The notes: a model not told the origin generated them from the letters alone. DNA of 64,000 nucleotides from Carboxylicivirga sediminis (GCF_018156225.1 NZ_JAGTAR010000012.1:78778-142777), one strand, 5' to 3'; positions 54,246-63,923 are shown, counted from the first letter of the stretch. Program-made: numbers and translations.

Positions 54246-54716
54246 TTATCCTCCAATCTGGATATCAAGTGTTTCAACTGTTGTATTTGGCTCTTCTGCC
54301 GTATCGGTAATAGTGAAGGTTAAAGTGTAAGTTCCACTAGAACAGCTATTCTCGATAGGCACGTTGAATAGTTGTGTTTCATTTACGTCTGATGTTTTTT
54401 CAGCGTTAAAGTTTATCTCATGCTTTTCGTTATTCTCTGCAGGCGCCCAAGGTGTATCTATGCCCTTAAGTATAGCTTGCTTTGGAGTAACCCCTTGGTA
54501 CTCGATAGTAATAACACACTTATCAAGTCCTCTATTGTCTTTAAATGTAGCAATTAAAGGCAAATCACTACCTCTTTTATAAAGATCAGTACTATTAGGC
54601 TTAGATATTGAAATTGTTGGAGCCTCAGTATCCGGACCATCACTTCCTCCGCCGCAAGCCACCAGACTAAACACCACCATACCAAGGGCTAAGATTTTTG
54701 TCAGATTTTTCTTCAT
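54246..54716 (-). CDS. DUF4625 lipoprotein
   Basis: This is a 156-residue lipoprotein: signal MKKNLTKILALGMVVFSLVAC, then a Gly/Ser-rich linker and a single Ig-like beta-sandwich (DTEAPTISISKPNSTDLYKRG). It matches DUF4625, a Bacteroidota surface family of unknown role. The start at 54716 begins the signal peptide; the longer frame to 54818 overlaps the epimerase gene and adds an unlikely leader. Confidence 0.8.
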   Translation of the reverse strand: MKKNLTKILALGMVVFSLVACGGGSDGPDTEAPTISISKPNSTDLYKRGSDLPLIATFKDNRGLDKCVITIEYQGVTPKQAILKGIDTPWAPAENNEKHEINFNAEKTSDVNETQLFNVPIENSCSSGTYTLTFTITDTAEEPNTTVETLDIQIGG

Positions 54717-54780
54717 AGGTTTAAATTTTATCACAAATATAATTTTTTCCAGTACATATCCTTTTCTAATGTTCTTAAAA

Positions 54781-55776
54781 CTACTCTGTCTGTCGTAAAT
54801 TTTCCCAATACCAACCAATAGCCTCTCTTAACCCCTCTTTAATACTGTAATTAGGCGAGTATCCTAAAAGTTTAGCTGCTTTATCAATGGAAGCCAGGCT
54901 ATGTGGGATATCACCTTCCCGCGCGGGTCCATATGTTATTTTCACATCGGCAATTGAGGCGTCATAGTCGCTTAAAAACTCCTGAAGATATTGAACCAGT
55001 TCATTAAGTGTTGTTCGTTGACCATAAGCAACATTGTAAACCGTATTAATGGCCTGTTCATTCTGCACAATCGCAGCCAATTCATTAGCCTGAAGCACAT
55101 TATCTACATAGGTGAAATCGCGCGAATAAGTGCCATCTCCGTTGATTACAGGCGACTCTTTACTTATAAGCGTTTTAACAAATTTAGGAATGACAGCCGC
55201 ATATGCTCCATCTGGATCCTGACGCCTTCCAAATACATTGAAATAGCGCAAACCAATGATCTGCATATTGTACAAGCGGGCAAATACATCTGCATAAAGT
55301 TCATTCACGTACTTTGTAATAGCATAGGGAGACAATGGCTTACCTATAATATCTTCCACCTTCGGCAGGTTCTTACTATCTCCATATGTTGATGAACTGG
55401 CAGCGTATACAAATCGCTTAACCCCACTATCACGGGCAGCAATCAGCATATTCATAAAGCCTGACACATTCACCTCATTGGAGGTTATTGGATCAGCTAT
55501 GGACCTGGGAACAGAACCCAACGCAGCTTGATGAAAAACAATCTCCACACCTTCAACTGCCCGACTGCAATCATCTATATTCCGGATATCGCCTTCAATG
55601 AGCTTAAACCGATTATTACTAATCATTTGATTAAGGTTAGAACGTTTTCCTGTGGCAAAGTTATCGAGGCAAATAACCTGGTTATTTTGATTCAACAGTT
55701 TTTCACATAAGTTACTCCCAATAAATCCTGCACCGCCTGTTACAAGAACTTTTTTATTCTCAAGTTTTGTCAACAT
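54781..55776 (-). CDS. UDP-sugar 4-epimerase (SDR, WbpP/TviC-like)
   Basis: This is a 331-residue extended SDR enzyme. It has the NAD motif [12 protein letters not shown], the catalytic Ser/Thr strand AASSSTYG and the YAITK active site, and [12 protein letters not shown] as in UDP-N-acetylglucosamine 4-epimerases such as WbpP and TviC. It probably supplies UDP-GalNAc-type sugars for surface polysaccharide. It stands apart from any glycosyltransferase cluster in this window. Confidence 0.88.
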   Translation of the reverse strand: MLTKLENKKVLVTGGAGFIGSNLCEKLLNQNNQVICLDNFATGKRSNLNQMISNNRFKLIEGDIRNIDDCSRAVEGVEIVFHQAALGSVPRSIADPITSNEVNVSGFMNMLIAARDSGVKRFVYAASSSTYGDSKNLPKVEDIIGKPLSPYAITKYVNELYADVFARLYNMQIIGLRYFNVFGRRQDPDGAYAAVIPKFVKTLISKESPVINGDGTYSRDFTYVDNVLQANELAAIVQNEQAINTVYNVAYGQRTTLNELVQYLQEFLSDYDASIADVKITYGPAREGDIPHSLASIDKAAKLLGYSPNYSIKEGLREAIGWYWENLRQTE

Positions 55777-55870
55777 ATGTATCGTATTTGAATGGTAAAA
55801 GTAACAAAGCCAATAGAAATAGCAGAAACTTTAGACACCATTTTTTGGGCATTTATCAATTGATGACATA

Positions 55871-55897
55871 AAAAAAAGCGACCTAAGGCCGCTTTTT
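55871..55897. terminator. terminator between epimerase and ribonuclease Y genes
   Basis: An 11-bp stem with one mismatch (55873-55883 with 55887-55897) has a 3-nt loop and A/T runs on both sides. It ends the ribonuclease Y transcript on the reverse strand (22 nt after the stop). Confidence 0.85.
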
Positions 55898-55918
55898 AAA
55901 TATTTAGTAATCGATTAA

Positions 55919-57460
55919 TTACTTGGCATAGCTAATTGCACGCGTTTCTCTGATAACTGTAATCTTAACCTGTCCCGGATAAGTCATTTCAGTTTGAATC
56001 TTACGTGCGATATCATATGACAATTCTTCCGCCTCTTTATCTGACGTTTTCTCTGCTCCAACAATCACTCGCAATTCACGACCTGCTTGGATAGCATACG
56101 TTTTAAGTACACCCGGATATGACAACGCCAAATTTTCCAAATCCTTAAGGCGCTTGATATAGGCTTCAATAATCTCGCGGCGAGCACCCGGACGAGCACC
56201 TGAAATAGCATCACATACCTGAACAATCGGTGCAATCATAGTGGTCATCTCCACTTCATCGTGGTGAGCACCAATTGCATTACAAATATCTGGCTTCTCC
56301 TTGTACTTCTCAGCCAGCTTCATACCCAAAATAGCGTGTGGTAATTCAGGATCTTCATCAGATACTTTACCTATATCATGCAATAAACCAGCTCTCTTGG
56401 CACGTTTGGCATTAAGCCCTAATTCAGTGGCCATAATTGCACATAAATTAGCTGTTTCACGTGAGTGTTGCAATAAGTTCTGTCCGTATGATGAACGATA
56501 CTTCATTTTACCCACCAGCTTGATGAGCTCAGAATGCAAGCCATGAATACCTAAATCAATGGCAGTACGCTTACCTGTTTCCAGAATTTCTTCTTCAACC
56601 TGCTTCCGCACCTTATTCACAACCTCTTCAATACGTGCAGGGTGAATACGGCCATCAGTCACCAATTGATGCAGTGCCAATCGGGCAATCTCACGACGCA
56701 TCGGGTCGAAAGCAGATAACACAATAGCCTCTGGTGTATCATCCACAATGATCTCAACACCAGTAGCTGCCTCAAGCGCCCTGATATTTCTACCCTCACG
56801 CCCGATAATGCGACCTTTCATCTCATCTGAATCAATGTGGAAGATGGTCACGGAATTTTCAATGGCAGTTTCGGTTGCAACACGCTGAACTGTCTGTAAT
56901 ACAATTCGCTTAGCCTCCTTATTTGCATTGATTCTGGCATCATCCATAATGTCATTAATGTATGACATTGCTTCTGTTTTGGCTTCAGCTTTCATGCTTT
57001 CAATCAGCATCTCTTTAGCCTCATCACCTGACATACCTGAGATAGCTTCCAGTTGCTCAACTTGCTGCTTATGCGCCTTGTTAACTTCTTCAGTTTTCTT
57101 CTCAACAATTTCAAGCTGCGCTGTCAGATTCTCACGAATCGCCTCCACCTCTTTCTTCTTGCGGCTCTGCTCTTCAATACGCTGAGATAAATTTGTTTCT
57201 TTTTGTTTCAGCTTATTTTCGGCATTCACCATTCTAGCATTACGTGAGTTGATCTCCTTCTCATGCTCCGCTCTCAGCTGAAGAAACTTCTCCTTAGCTT
57301 GTAAAATTTTATCTTTTTTTATGACTTCCGCCTCTGCTTCTGCCTCTTTTACAATTCGTTCGCTTCTGGTCTTAAGCGCTTTGGTAATAATCAGCCATGT
57401 TACCAAGCTTCCGACCAATAAAGCACCAATTGCAAGTCCTATTACTATTGGTAGATCCAT
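55919..57460 (-). CDS. rny: ribonuclease Y
   Basis: This is a 513-residue membrane-anchored endoribonuclease that starts mRNA decay. In order: an N-terminal membrane helix ([19 protein letters not shown]), a long coiled coil, a KH domain ([28 protein letters not shown]) and an HD domain with the metal-binding HD pair ([10 protein letters not shown]). The ATG at 57460 is preferred because the protein then begins at the membrane segment. It is downstream of zapA, separated by a strong hairpin. Confidence 0.97.
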   Translation of the reverse strand: MDLPIVIGLAIGALLVGSLVTWLIITKALKTRSERIVKEAEAEAEVIKKDKILQAKEKFLQLRAEHEKEINSRNARMVNAENKLKQKETNLSQRIEEQSRKKKEVEAIRENLTAQLEIVEKKTEEVNKAHKQQVEQLEAISGMSGDEAKEMLIESMKAEAKTEAMSYINDIMDDARINANKEAKRIVLQTVQRVATETAIENSVTIFHIDSDEMKGRIIGREGRNIRALEAATGVEIIVDDTPEAIVLSAFDPMRREIARLALHQLVTDGRIHPARIEEVVNKVRKQVEEEILETGKRTAIDLGIHGLHSELIKLVGKMKYRSSYGQNLLQHSRETANLCAIMATELGLNAKRAKRAGLLHDIGKVSDEDPELPHAILGMKLAEKYKEKPDICNAIGAHHDEVEMTTMIAPIVQVCDAISGARPGARREIIEAYIKRLKDLENLALSYPGVLKTYAIQAGRELRVIVGAEKTSDKEAEELSYDIARKIQTEMTYPGQVKITVIRETRAISYAK

Positions 57461-57478
57461 ATTTATCGTGTTATATAT

Positions 57479-57539
57479 AAAACAAAACCGCATCATCTTA
57501 CCATATTCCTTACTTTAAGAGATATGGTAAATAATGCGG
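57479..57539 (-). terminator. long hairpin between zapA and rny (terminator or small RNA)
   Basis: CCGCAT plus TTACCATAT (reverse strand, 57522-57539) pairs with ATATGGTAA plus ATGCGG (57488-57506), with a small internal loop and a 15-nt terminal loop. The reverse strand continues TTTTGTTTT. A rho-independent terminator for zapA is the simple reading. A structured small RNA in the 105-nt gap is possible, but the large central bubble of 6S RNA was not seen. Confidence 0.6.
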
Positions 57540-57565
57540 GTAAATTTCTAAATTATAAATCCTTA

Positions 57566-57871
57566 TCAGAAAACCTTATCAGTTTTTTCTGTAAGAACAT
57601 TATCCAATTGCTCGTTTAAATCGCGAACCATTTCTATAAATGGATCCACATCATGACGGTTTTCCAATTCCAACAATTTAATGACGTACTGTAGTGTGGC
57701 CATTGCCAAAAAGTCCTGTACATCCTTATCTGAATAACGTTGTTTATATTGTAAAACCTTCTCATTAATGAGTTTAGCAGCCAAACGAATACGCTCTTCA
57801 TCACTGCGTTCTATTCGCAGCGGGTAATACCTGTCGGCAATATTTACACGTATCGAGAGTTTATCGTCCAT
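57566..57871 (-). CDS. zapA: cell division protein ZapA
   Basis: This is a 101-residue ZapA-like protein that bundles FtsZ filaments. The N-terminal IRVNIADRYYPLRIERSDEERIRLAAKLIN and the helix KYSDKDVQDFLAMATLQYV-like stretch fit the family (start MDDKLSIRVN). A coiled-coil gene lies 9 nt upstream and is probably co-transcribed. Confidence 0.9.
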   Translation of the reverse strand: MDDKLSIRVNIADRYYPLRIERSDEERIRLAAKLINEKVLQYKQRYSDKDVQDFLAMATLQYVIKLLELENRHDVDPFIEMVRDLNEQLDNVLTEKTDKVF

Positions 57872-57880
57872 TTAACTTGC

Positions 57881-58174
57881 TTAACGGTTTAAAAGCGCAA
57901 TACACTTATCTATTTCCCGCACAATCTGACCAATCCGTTTTTTAGTTTCACCGGCTTCTGAACTGCCAACCACCAAATCTTTCGTTATTTTTAAATTGTT
58001 GAATCGTTGCTCCAGATTATGATATTCTCTGGAAGCATCCTCAAGCTGATCAGTTAATCTACCCTTCTCATCTTCCAACAGTTGCACCTCCGACTTTAAG
58101 CTTTGGTACTGCTGAATCAGCCTGTTTATTTTATCTTTTAATTCAACAATTAATTCGCTATTTGGATTTGTCAT
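57881..58174 (-). CDS. small coiled-coil protein beside ZapA
   Basis: This is a 97-residue protein, nearly all coiled coil (ELKDKINRLIQQYQSLKSEV), with a short C-terminal helix. Similar genes precede zapA in other Bacteroidota, suggesting a division-associated partner, perhaps ZapB-like in role. A TAACTTTG element (TAnnTTTG on the reverse strand, 58192-58199) lies so close to the ATG at 58189 that the next ATG at 58174 is the more likely start. Confidence 0.7.
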   Translation of the reverse strand: MTNPNSELIVELKDKINRLIQQYQSLKSEVQLLEDEKGRLTDQLEDASREYHNLEQRFNNLKITKDLVVGSSEAGETKKRIGQIVREIDKCIALLNR

Positions 58175-58191
58175 GGCCAAATTTTTCATTA

Positions 58192-58199
58192 CAAAGTTA
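58192..58199 (-). promoter_or_regulatory. -7 element of the coiled-coil/zapA unit
   Basis: TAACTTTG on the reverse strand matches TAnnTTTG exactly. A poly-T region sits in the -33 zone. Confidence 0.5.
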
Positions 58200-58318
58200 A
58201 CATTGGTTTTAAAATATAAAAAAAAACCTTTAACTCTTTTGCTGGTTTACTTTAAACAGAAAAGCGTTTTTCTGTAAGCGTTGCCCTAATTATGAAAGCA
58301 AGATAATTAAAATTCAGC

Positions 58319-58326
58319 TACATTTG
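58319..58326 (+). promoter_or_regulatory. -7 element of ygiQ
   Basis: TACATTTG matches TAnnTTTG exactly, 8 nt before the ATG at 58335. If used, the mRNA would have almost no 5' leader. Confidence 0.5.
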
Positions 58327-58334
58327 CCAACGAT

Positions 58335-60275
58335 ATGATAAAAACTGAGCATAAGCATAAGATGGAAGATTGGCTGCCTACATCGGCCAAAGAGGTAGAG
58401 AGAAGAGGTTGGGATAGTATTGATGTGATATTATTCACTGGTGATGCTTATATCGATCACCCTGCATTTGGCGCTGCTGTCGTTGGCAGAATGCTTGAAG
58501 CGCATGGATTAAAAGTTGCTATTGTACCGCAACCCAACTGGCGAGATGATTTAAGAGATTTTAAAAAGCTTGGGCAACCAAATTATTTCTTTGGTGTTAC
58601 CGCCGGCGCCATGGACTCTATGGTGAACCATTATACAGCCAACCGTCGACTGCGCTCTGATGATGCCTATACGCCTGATGGCAGAGCCGGACAAAGGCCT
58701 GATTATGCATCTGTTGTCTATTGCAACATTCTGAAAGAATTATATCCGGATGTACCTGTTTTATTGGGTGGTATAGAAGCATCATTAAGACGAGTTACAC
58801 ATTACGATTACTGGTCTGATAAACTCAGGCCAAGTATTCTGGCAGATTCAAAAGCCGATCTGCTGGTTTATGGCATGGGCGAACAGCCGCTTTTGGAAAT
58901 TATTCGTTTAATAGAACGAGGTGTACCCATTGAAAGTCTGAAGACTATACCGCAAACAGCTTTTGTTATCCCAAAGGAAAAGTCCCTTCCAAAGAATAGA
59001 AACTGGAAAGACTTACCACTTTTCTCGCATGAAGAGTGTCTTTCTGATAAAACCAAATATGCCAAAAATTTCAGGCATGTAGAAGAGGAATCGAACCGAT
59101 GGCAAGCGGCTCGTTTAACACAAGACGCTGGCGAACATACTATCGTCATCAATCCGCCGTATCCTCCAATGACGACAGGAGAATTGGACGCTTCATTTGA
59201 TTTGCCCTATACACGCCTGCCACACCCCCGGTATATTGCTAAAGGACCCATACCAGCCTTTGAAATGATCAAATTCTCGGTAAATATGCATCGCGGCTGC
59301 TTTGGTGGTTGTAGTTTTTGTACTATTTCAGCTCATCAGGGTAAGTTTATTGCTTCCCGATCTGAAGAAAGCATCCTGAAGGAAGTGGATGCCATCTCAC
59401 AGATGCCTGATTTTAAAGGTTACCTGTCGGATTTGGGCGGACCAAGTGCCAACATGTATAAGATGGAAGGTAAAAACCTGAAAATCTGTCAGCGATGTAC
59501 CCGTCCCTCATGCATTCACCCCAATATCTGCACCAACCTGGATACCAACCACAGTGCTATGACACGTCTATATAAGGCGGTTAATGAGCGTCCCAATATT
59601 AAAAAGGCATTTATCGGCAGTGGTGTGCGCTACGATATGTTGTATAATAACATGGCTTCGAATGAAGAAAAAGAAAGCCACAGGGCCTATATGCAAGAAC
59701 TGATTGAGCACCATGTTTCTGGCCGCTTGAAGGTGGCCCCTGAACACACCTCTGATCAGGTGCTTAAAATCATGCGTAAACCATCCTTTAAACTCTTTCA
59801 TAAATTTAAGGCTGATTTTGACCGCATTAACAACTCTAAGAAACTGAACCAACAAATCATACCTTACTTTATTTCAAGTCATCCGGGAAGTGAAGAAATG
59901 GACATGGCCAACCTGGCCTGCGAAACACACGATATGGATTTTAAACTAGAGCAGGTGCAGGATTTTACACCAACACCAATGACTGTAGCCACTGTCATTT
60001 ACTACTCGGGCATTCACCCCTATACTTTAGAGGAAACATATACGCCACGTAGTAAAAATGAGAAGCTACAGCAGCGCATGTATCTGTTTTGGTATAAAAA
60101 AGAATACCAGGAAAAGATTAAAGATCGCCTGAAGAGCTTTAAACGCTTTGACATGATCAAAAAGCTCTTTCCTGAAAAGGATAATAAATCTGAAAAACAG
60201 AGCCATAAAGGACGAAAGAGTAATTTCAAAAAGAAGAAACCAAGCTACAAAAGCAAACACAGAAGAACTACATAA
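58335..60275 (+). CDS. ygiQ: YgiQ family radical SAM protein
   Basis: This is a 646-residue protein of the UPF0313/YgiQ family. An N-terminal B12-binding-like domain (VILFTGDAYIDHPAFGAAVVGRML) precedes a radical SAM core with the CxxxCxxC cluster motif (MHRGCFGGCSFCTISAHQGK) and a second cysteine set (CQRCTRPSCIHPNIC). A Lys/Arg-rich tail of ~40 residues closes the protein. The reaction is unknown. DUF4197 gene follows 19 nt downstream. Confidence 0.92.
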   Translation: MIKTEHKHKMEDWLPTSAKEVERRGWDSIDVILFTGDAYIDHPAFGAAVVGRMLEAHGLKVAIVPQPNWRDDLRDFKKLGQPNYFFGVTAGAMDSMVNHYTANRRLRSDDAYTPDGRAGQRPDYASVVYCNILKELYPDVPVLLGGIEASLRRVTHYDYWSDKLRPSILADSKADLLVYGMGEQPLLEIIRLIERGVPIESLKTIPQTAFVIPKEKSLPKNRNWKDLPLFSHEECLSDKTKYAKNFRHVEEESNRWQAARLTQDAGEHTIVINPPYPPMTTGELDASFDLPYTRLPHPRYIAKGPIPAFEMIKFSVNMHRGCFGGCSFCTISAHQGKFIASRSEESILKEVDAISQMPDFKGYLSDLGGPSANMYKMEGKNLKICQRCTRPSCIHPNICTNLDTNHSAMTRLYKAVNERPNIKKAFIGSGVRYDMLYNNMASNEEKESHRAYMQELIEHHVSGRLKVAPEHTSDQVLKIMRKPSFKLFHKFKADFDRINNSKKLNQQIIPYFISSHPGSEEMDMANLACETHDMDFKLEQVQDFTPTPMTVATVIYYSGIHPYTLEETYTPRSKNEKLQQRMYLFWYKKEYQEKIKDRLKSFKRFDMIKKLFPEKDNKSEKQSHKGRKSNFKKKKPSYKSKHRRTT

Positions 60276-60294
60276 CGGACTATATAAAAGTACT

Positions 60295-61035
60295 ATGAAG
60301 AAAATCATTTACATTTTACCATTAATTGTTTTAAGCGCCTGTGCCGAGTTAACTGCTGTCATTGATACCTATAATGCCAATGCTCCGCTTACCGAAACAG
60401 AAGTGGCCAGTGGACTGAAAGAAGCATTGCGTGTAGGTACCGACTCAGCTGCTGCCCGCCTGGGTGTTACCAATGGCTATTATGGCGATGAACTGGTAAA
60501 AATTATGCTGCCGGAAGAAGCTGATATCATTGTAAAGAATGCATCGAAGATACCCGGAGGCGAAAAGGTAATAGAAGATGTGGTGGTACACATCAACCGG
60601 GCGGCCGAGGATGCTGCTAAAGAAGCTGGCCCTGTTTTCTGGGGAGCCATTAGGGAAATGACTATTGCAGATGCATTCAATATCTTAAACGGAGAAAATG
60701 ATGCTGCTACCCAGTACCTGAAAAACAGCACCTACGAAAAACTGTTTAACCTTTACAATCCAAAGATTCAGGCGTCATTAGATAAAGAAATAGCCGCTGG
60801 CATATCCCCCAACATGTCGTGGGAAACACTAACCGGCAAATGGAACCAGATTGCTGACAATCCGTTTGGTAAAATGGCCGGCCTTAATGCGGTTAACGTT
60901 GATTTGGATGCATACCTGACAGAACAGGCTCTGAATGGCTTGTTTATTAAAATAGCACAAGAGGAGGCGCAAATAAGAAAAGACCCAATGGCCAGGGTGA
61001 ATGCTATTTTAGAACGAGTTTTTGGAAGTATTTAA
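60295..61035 (+). CDS. DUF4197 lipoprotein
   Basis: This is a 246-residue lipoprotein (signal MKKIIYILPLIVLSAC) with the all-helical DUF4197 domain, recognisable from the start of the mature part (LTETEVASGLKEALRVGTDSAAARLG) and the NAFN-like central stretch (ADAFNILNGENDAATQYLK). Function unknown; periplasmic. Probably co-transcribed with ygiQ. Confidence 0.88.
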   Translation: MKKIIYILPLIVLSACAELTAVIDTYNANAPLTETEVASGLKEALRVGTDSAAARLGVTNGYYGDELVKIMLPEEADIIVKNASKIPGGEKVIEDVVVHINRAAEDAAKEAGPVFWGAIREMTIADAFNILNGENDAATQYLKNSTYEKLFNLYNPKIQASLDKEIAAGISPNMSWETLTGKWNQIADNPFGKMAGLNAVNVDLDAYLTEQALNGLFIKIAQEEAQIRKDPMARVNAILERVFGSI

Positions 61036-61087
61036 TTAATCCGGGCCGCTAGTTTTTAGATAAAGAAATAGCTTACAATCATCAAAT

Positions 61088-61131
61088 AAGTACCATCTCT
61101 GGCATTTAAGCTCAGAGTTTGGTACTTTTTG
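61088..61131 (+). terminator. terminator after DUF4197
   Basis: AAGTACCA (61088-61095) pairs with TGGTACTT (61120-61127), with an inner CTCTG/CAGAG stem (61097-61101 with 61113-61117), followed by TTTTT. It is 53 nt after the stop. Confidence 0.85.
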
Positions 61132-61183
61132 TTTATCGCAAATTGAAAAGCACTGAGAACGCGAACAAACTATTGTAAAAGCC

Positions 61184-62884
61184 ATGCAATTAACCGACGA
61201 GCAGGAAAAGATTATCAACCACGAAGGCAACCTGAAAGTGAATGCCGTGGCCGGTTCGGGCAAAACAACCACTATCTTGCAATACGCGCAAAAAAGGCCA
61301 CACTCGCCGATTCTTTACCTGGCGTTTAACAAGTCGGTGAAGCTGGAGGCCGAGCACAAACTGAGCCAAATGGGGCTTAACAACGTGCGGGTTGAAACCG
61401 CCCACTCGCTGGCCTACAAGTACACGGCACCCTACAGGCATTATTCCCTTCGGTTTGATTATAAGCCGCACGAGATTGCAGCTATTTTAAACATCCGACC
61501 CAAAGCGGGCGACCTGTCGCACCTGAAGCTGGCGAGTCACGTCTATCGCTTCGTCCGTTACTTCTGCAACTCAAAGGCCCAAAAGGTGGTTGAGATTAAT
61601 TACCTGGAGACCCTGACCAACCTTGAGAGTCTGTCATTTGCCACTGAGAACCATGAGCTGATTGTGCATTACACCCGCCTGTTTCTGGCCAAAATGCACA
61701 AAGGTGAGATAGACATCATCCACGACTTTTACCTGAAACAATTTCAACTGAGCCGCCCTATCCTGCCTTATGATTATATCTTGTTTGATGAAGGTCAAGA
61801 TGCCTCAGGGGCCATGCTGGCTGCCTTTGTCAACCAATCGGCCCATAAAATCATCATTGGCGATCAGCACCAACAGATATACGGCTGGCGCTTTGCTACT
61901 AATGCCCTTCAGCAGGTCGATTTTCAAACCATGGACTTAAGCAAAAGCTTTCGGTTCAACCAGGAGATTGCCCGTCTTTCCAAATCCATCCTTCAGCTGA
62001 AAACAGAAATTGGGCAAAGCAGTCAAGTAAATATCCAAGGCCTCGGCAATCACCAGCCTATCAGAAGTCGTGTTACCCTGGCCCGCTCCAACAGCAAACT
62101 GGTATCGCGGGCCATTGAGCTGCTCATCCAGCAAAAAGAACTTAAAAGTATCTATTTCGAAGGTCAGCTGAGCTCCTATACTTTCTCTGAAGAAGGCGGC
62201 TCCATTTACGATGTGCTAAACCTGTACAACCACCAACGTCACCTGATTAAGGATGACTTGCTTAAAACAATGCCCAGCTTTGACCACCTTAAAGACTACC
62301 TGGAGGAAACATCAGACACCTCACTTAAAGCACTGGTAGATTTGGTGGAGAAATACCATAAAGACATTCCTTACTTTATCAGTAGAATTAAGGAGTGCAC
62401 CGTTGAAGAAGCGAACAAAGACAAAGCCGACATGGTGTTTTCAACGGTTCACAAAGCCAAAGGCATGGAGTATGACCAGGTGTTTATAATGGATGATTTT
62501 ATCAGCGAACAGCAGATAATGGACCTGAAAACTGCCCTAAAAGCACAGGAAATTAGTCCTGATGCTCTGGCCGAAGAAATCAACCTGCTTTATGTGGCCG
62601 CCACGCGCACTAAAGCAAAGCTGCACATCCCGATTCAGTTGCTGCCTACCTCCTATCAGATTCATGATTTTAATACGGTTAGCAACAACCTAAACCTATC
62701 AATCAAGTCCAAAGTAAAACCCGTAAAAGCACAGCGAAGCAACCAGTTATGGACTAAAATGGAAGAGGCAGAACTTAAGCAGCTCTTTATACAAGGTAAA
62801 ACCGTGAAAGAAATTGCCTTGCTGCTGGGCCGCAGCCAAAGTGCCGTTATCAGGCGGGTGGAAAAGCTGGATTTGTGGTTTTGA
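61184..62884 (+). CDS. UvrD/FBH1-like superfamily 1 helicase with C-terminal HTH
   Basis: This is a 566-residue SF1 helicase. Q-motif-like TDEQEKIINH, Walker A (VAGSGKTTTIL), DEGQD (Walker B), IGDQHQQIYGWR (motif III) and STVHKAKGMEYDQVFIMDD with LYVAATRTK (motifs V-VI) are in order. It is shorter than UvrD, lacks its accessory subdomains and resembles FBH1-type helicases. The last ~50 residues form a helix-turn-helix (GKTVKEIALLLGRSQSAVIRRVEKL), an unusual DNA-binding addition. Codon use is more GC-rich than its neighbours. Probably a 3'-5' DNA helicase in recombination control; the role is inferred. Confidence 0.85.
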   Translation: MQLTDEQEKIINHEGNLKVNAVAGSGKTTTILQYAQKRPHSPILYLAFNKSVKLEAEHKLSQMGLNNVRVETAHSLAYKYTAPYRHYSLRFDYKPHEIAAILNIRPKAGDLSHLKLASHVYRFVRYFCNSKAQKVVEINYLETLTNLESLSFATENHELIVHYTRLFLAKMHKGEIDIIHDFYLKQFQLSRPILPYDYILFDEGQDASGAMLAAFVNQSAHKIIIGDQHQQIYGWRFATNALQQVDFQTMDLSKSFRFNQEIARLSKSILQLKTEIGQSSQVNIQGLGNHQPIRSRVTLARSNSKLVSRAIELLIQQKELKSIYFEGQLSSYTFSEEGGSIYDVLNLYNHQRHLIKDDLLKTMPSFDHLKDYLEETSDTSLKALVDLVEKYHKDIPYFISRIKECTVEEANKDKADMVFSTVHKAKGMEYDQVFIMDDFISEQQIMDLKTALKAQEISPDALAEEINLLYVAATRTKAKLHIPIQLLPTSYQIHDFNTVSNNLNLSIKSKVKPVKAQRSNQLWTKMEEAELKQLFIQGKTVKEIALLLGRSQSAVIRRVEKLDLWF

Positions 62885-62984
62885 TTACTAGCTGATGGCC
62901 AATAGCTGTTAGCTATTCAAACCGTACTTAATTTCCTCACTTCTTCAGTGCGCCATAATGACAGAGTTATTTATCAATAATGCT

Positions 62985-63170
62985 GCTGGAAGCATTGCGC
63001 ACTGCTTTTGAGCCATTGGGAGGCGCTTTTGCCTGCCATGTTGTCGCTTTGAGCCATTGTGCACCCGGCTGGAAGCACCGGGAAGGCGGCTGGAGGCTCT
63101 GAGCGGTGCCCCCGAGCCATTGCGCAGCGGTCGTAAGGCTTTGGGAAGCTGATTAGCGCACCGGTTAGTG
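62985..63170. repeat. GC-rich degenerate repeat patch
   Basis: GAGCCATTG occurs three times (63010, 63051 and 63114 onward), together with recurring GCTGGAAGC, GGGAAG and GCGCA phrases. It stands out by base composition from all neighbouring DNA. Confidence 0.65.
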
Positions 63171-63394
63171 CCTCCGTAGGATAAAACGGCGAGGTGGAAA
63201 GATAGAGTTGTAGTGGGAAGGGATTATGGAATTATAGGGTGACGGATTTGAGGTCTGATTTGAGTCGGGATTAGGGTCTGTTCTCTCGGATTAGGGCGAT
63301 TGCATTTAACTCAACAAATAAAATAGTTTAATTCACAGATTTTCACCAGGGAAATTGCTTTTAAAAGTAATGTCAAATATGAAACCGCAGATTT

Positions 63395-63460
63395 CACAGA
63401 TTATCACGGATTATTTTCCGCAGGAAAATAAAAGTCAGTGAAAATCGGTGCTAATCTGTG
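63395..63460. repeat. dispersed palindromic element, copy A
   Basis: CACAGATT (63395-63402) and AATCTGTG (63453-63460) are the outer arms. A perfect TTATTTTCC-GCA-GGAAAATAA hairpin (63411-63431) forms the centre. Confidence 0.75.
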
Positions 63461-63626
63461 GATAATAATCATTAAAAAAAAGGGCTCTATATGATTTGTA
63501 GTGGGTAAAGTTTCAAGTAACGTATTGGGGTTTTCAACCCCAACCCCCGACTTCATTTTTTCAAAGATGAAAAAACGCAAGCAAAAAAATCTTCGGCTAT
63601 GCCTGCTTACACTCATAAAACTACTG

Positions 63627-63693
63627 TTGTATGACGAAATCGTTAAACTCGCTGCGCTCAAACAAAAACGATTTTGAAATCGTCATATACAAC
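63627..63693. repeat. imperfect inverted repeat with nested hairpins
   Basis: GTTGTAT...GACGA (63627-63638) pairs with TCGTC...ATACAAC (63680-63693), and each arm contains its own small ACGA/TCGT hairpin. The loop includes CGCTGCGCTC. Confidence 0.6.
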
Positions 63694-63800
63694 CGTGTTT
63701 TATGGCTTACCAGCCAAGGCCGTTGGGGAATTCCTGACTTTACCCACTCTTATCCATACAGAACAAAAAAAGTTATTCGCTTAAAGGCGATACCCCTGAG

Positions 63801-63858
63801 ATTTTCACGGATTTTTCCATCAAATAACTTTCCCGCTAACGGACAAAAAATCTGTGCA
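63801..63858. repeat. dispersed palindromic element, copy B
   Basis: Arms CACGGATTTTTCC (63806-63818) and GGACAAAAAATCTGTG (63841-63856) pair imperfectly, with the same arm sequence as copies A and C. Confidence 0.6.
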
Positions 63859-63923
63859 ACTATTTTTTACAAACAGAAGCTGTAACTATATCAATAACAA
63901 CTAAAAGTTAAAGGAACAGAAAA

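Noticed and set aside
57461..57565. 6S RNA gene between zapA and rny
   Set aside because: The location is suggestive, but the hairpin lacks the large central bubble and the length is at the lower limit, so it was listed only as a hairpin/terminator.
62985..63170. Structured RNA gene (tRNA/rRNA fragment) in the GC-rich patch
   Set aside because: No cloverleaf, no conserved rRNA segments and no terminator; repeated short phrases explain the composition.
63404..63885. Two open frames in the repeat-rich tail
   Set aside because: Both read through palindromic repeats, lack hydrophobic cores or motifs, and would produce low-complexity peptides.
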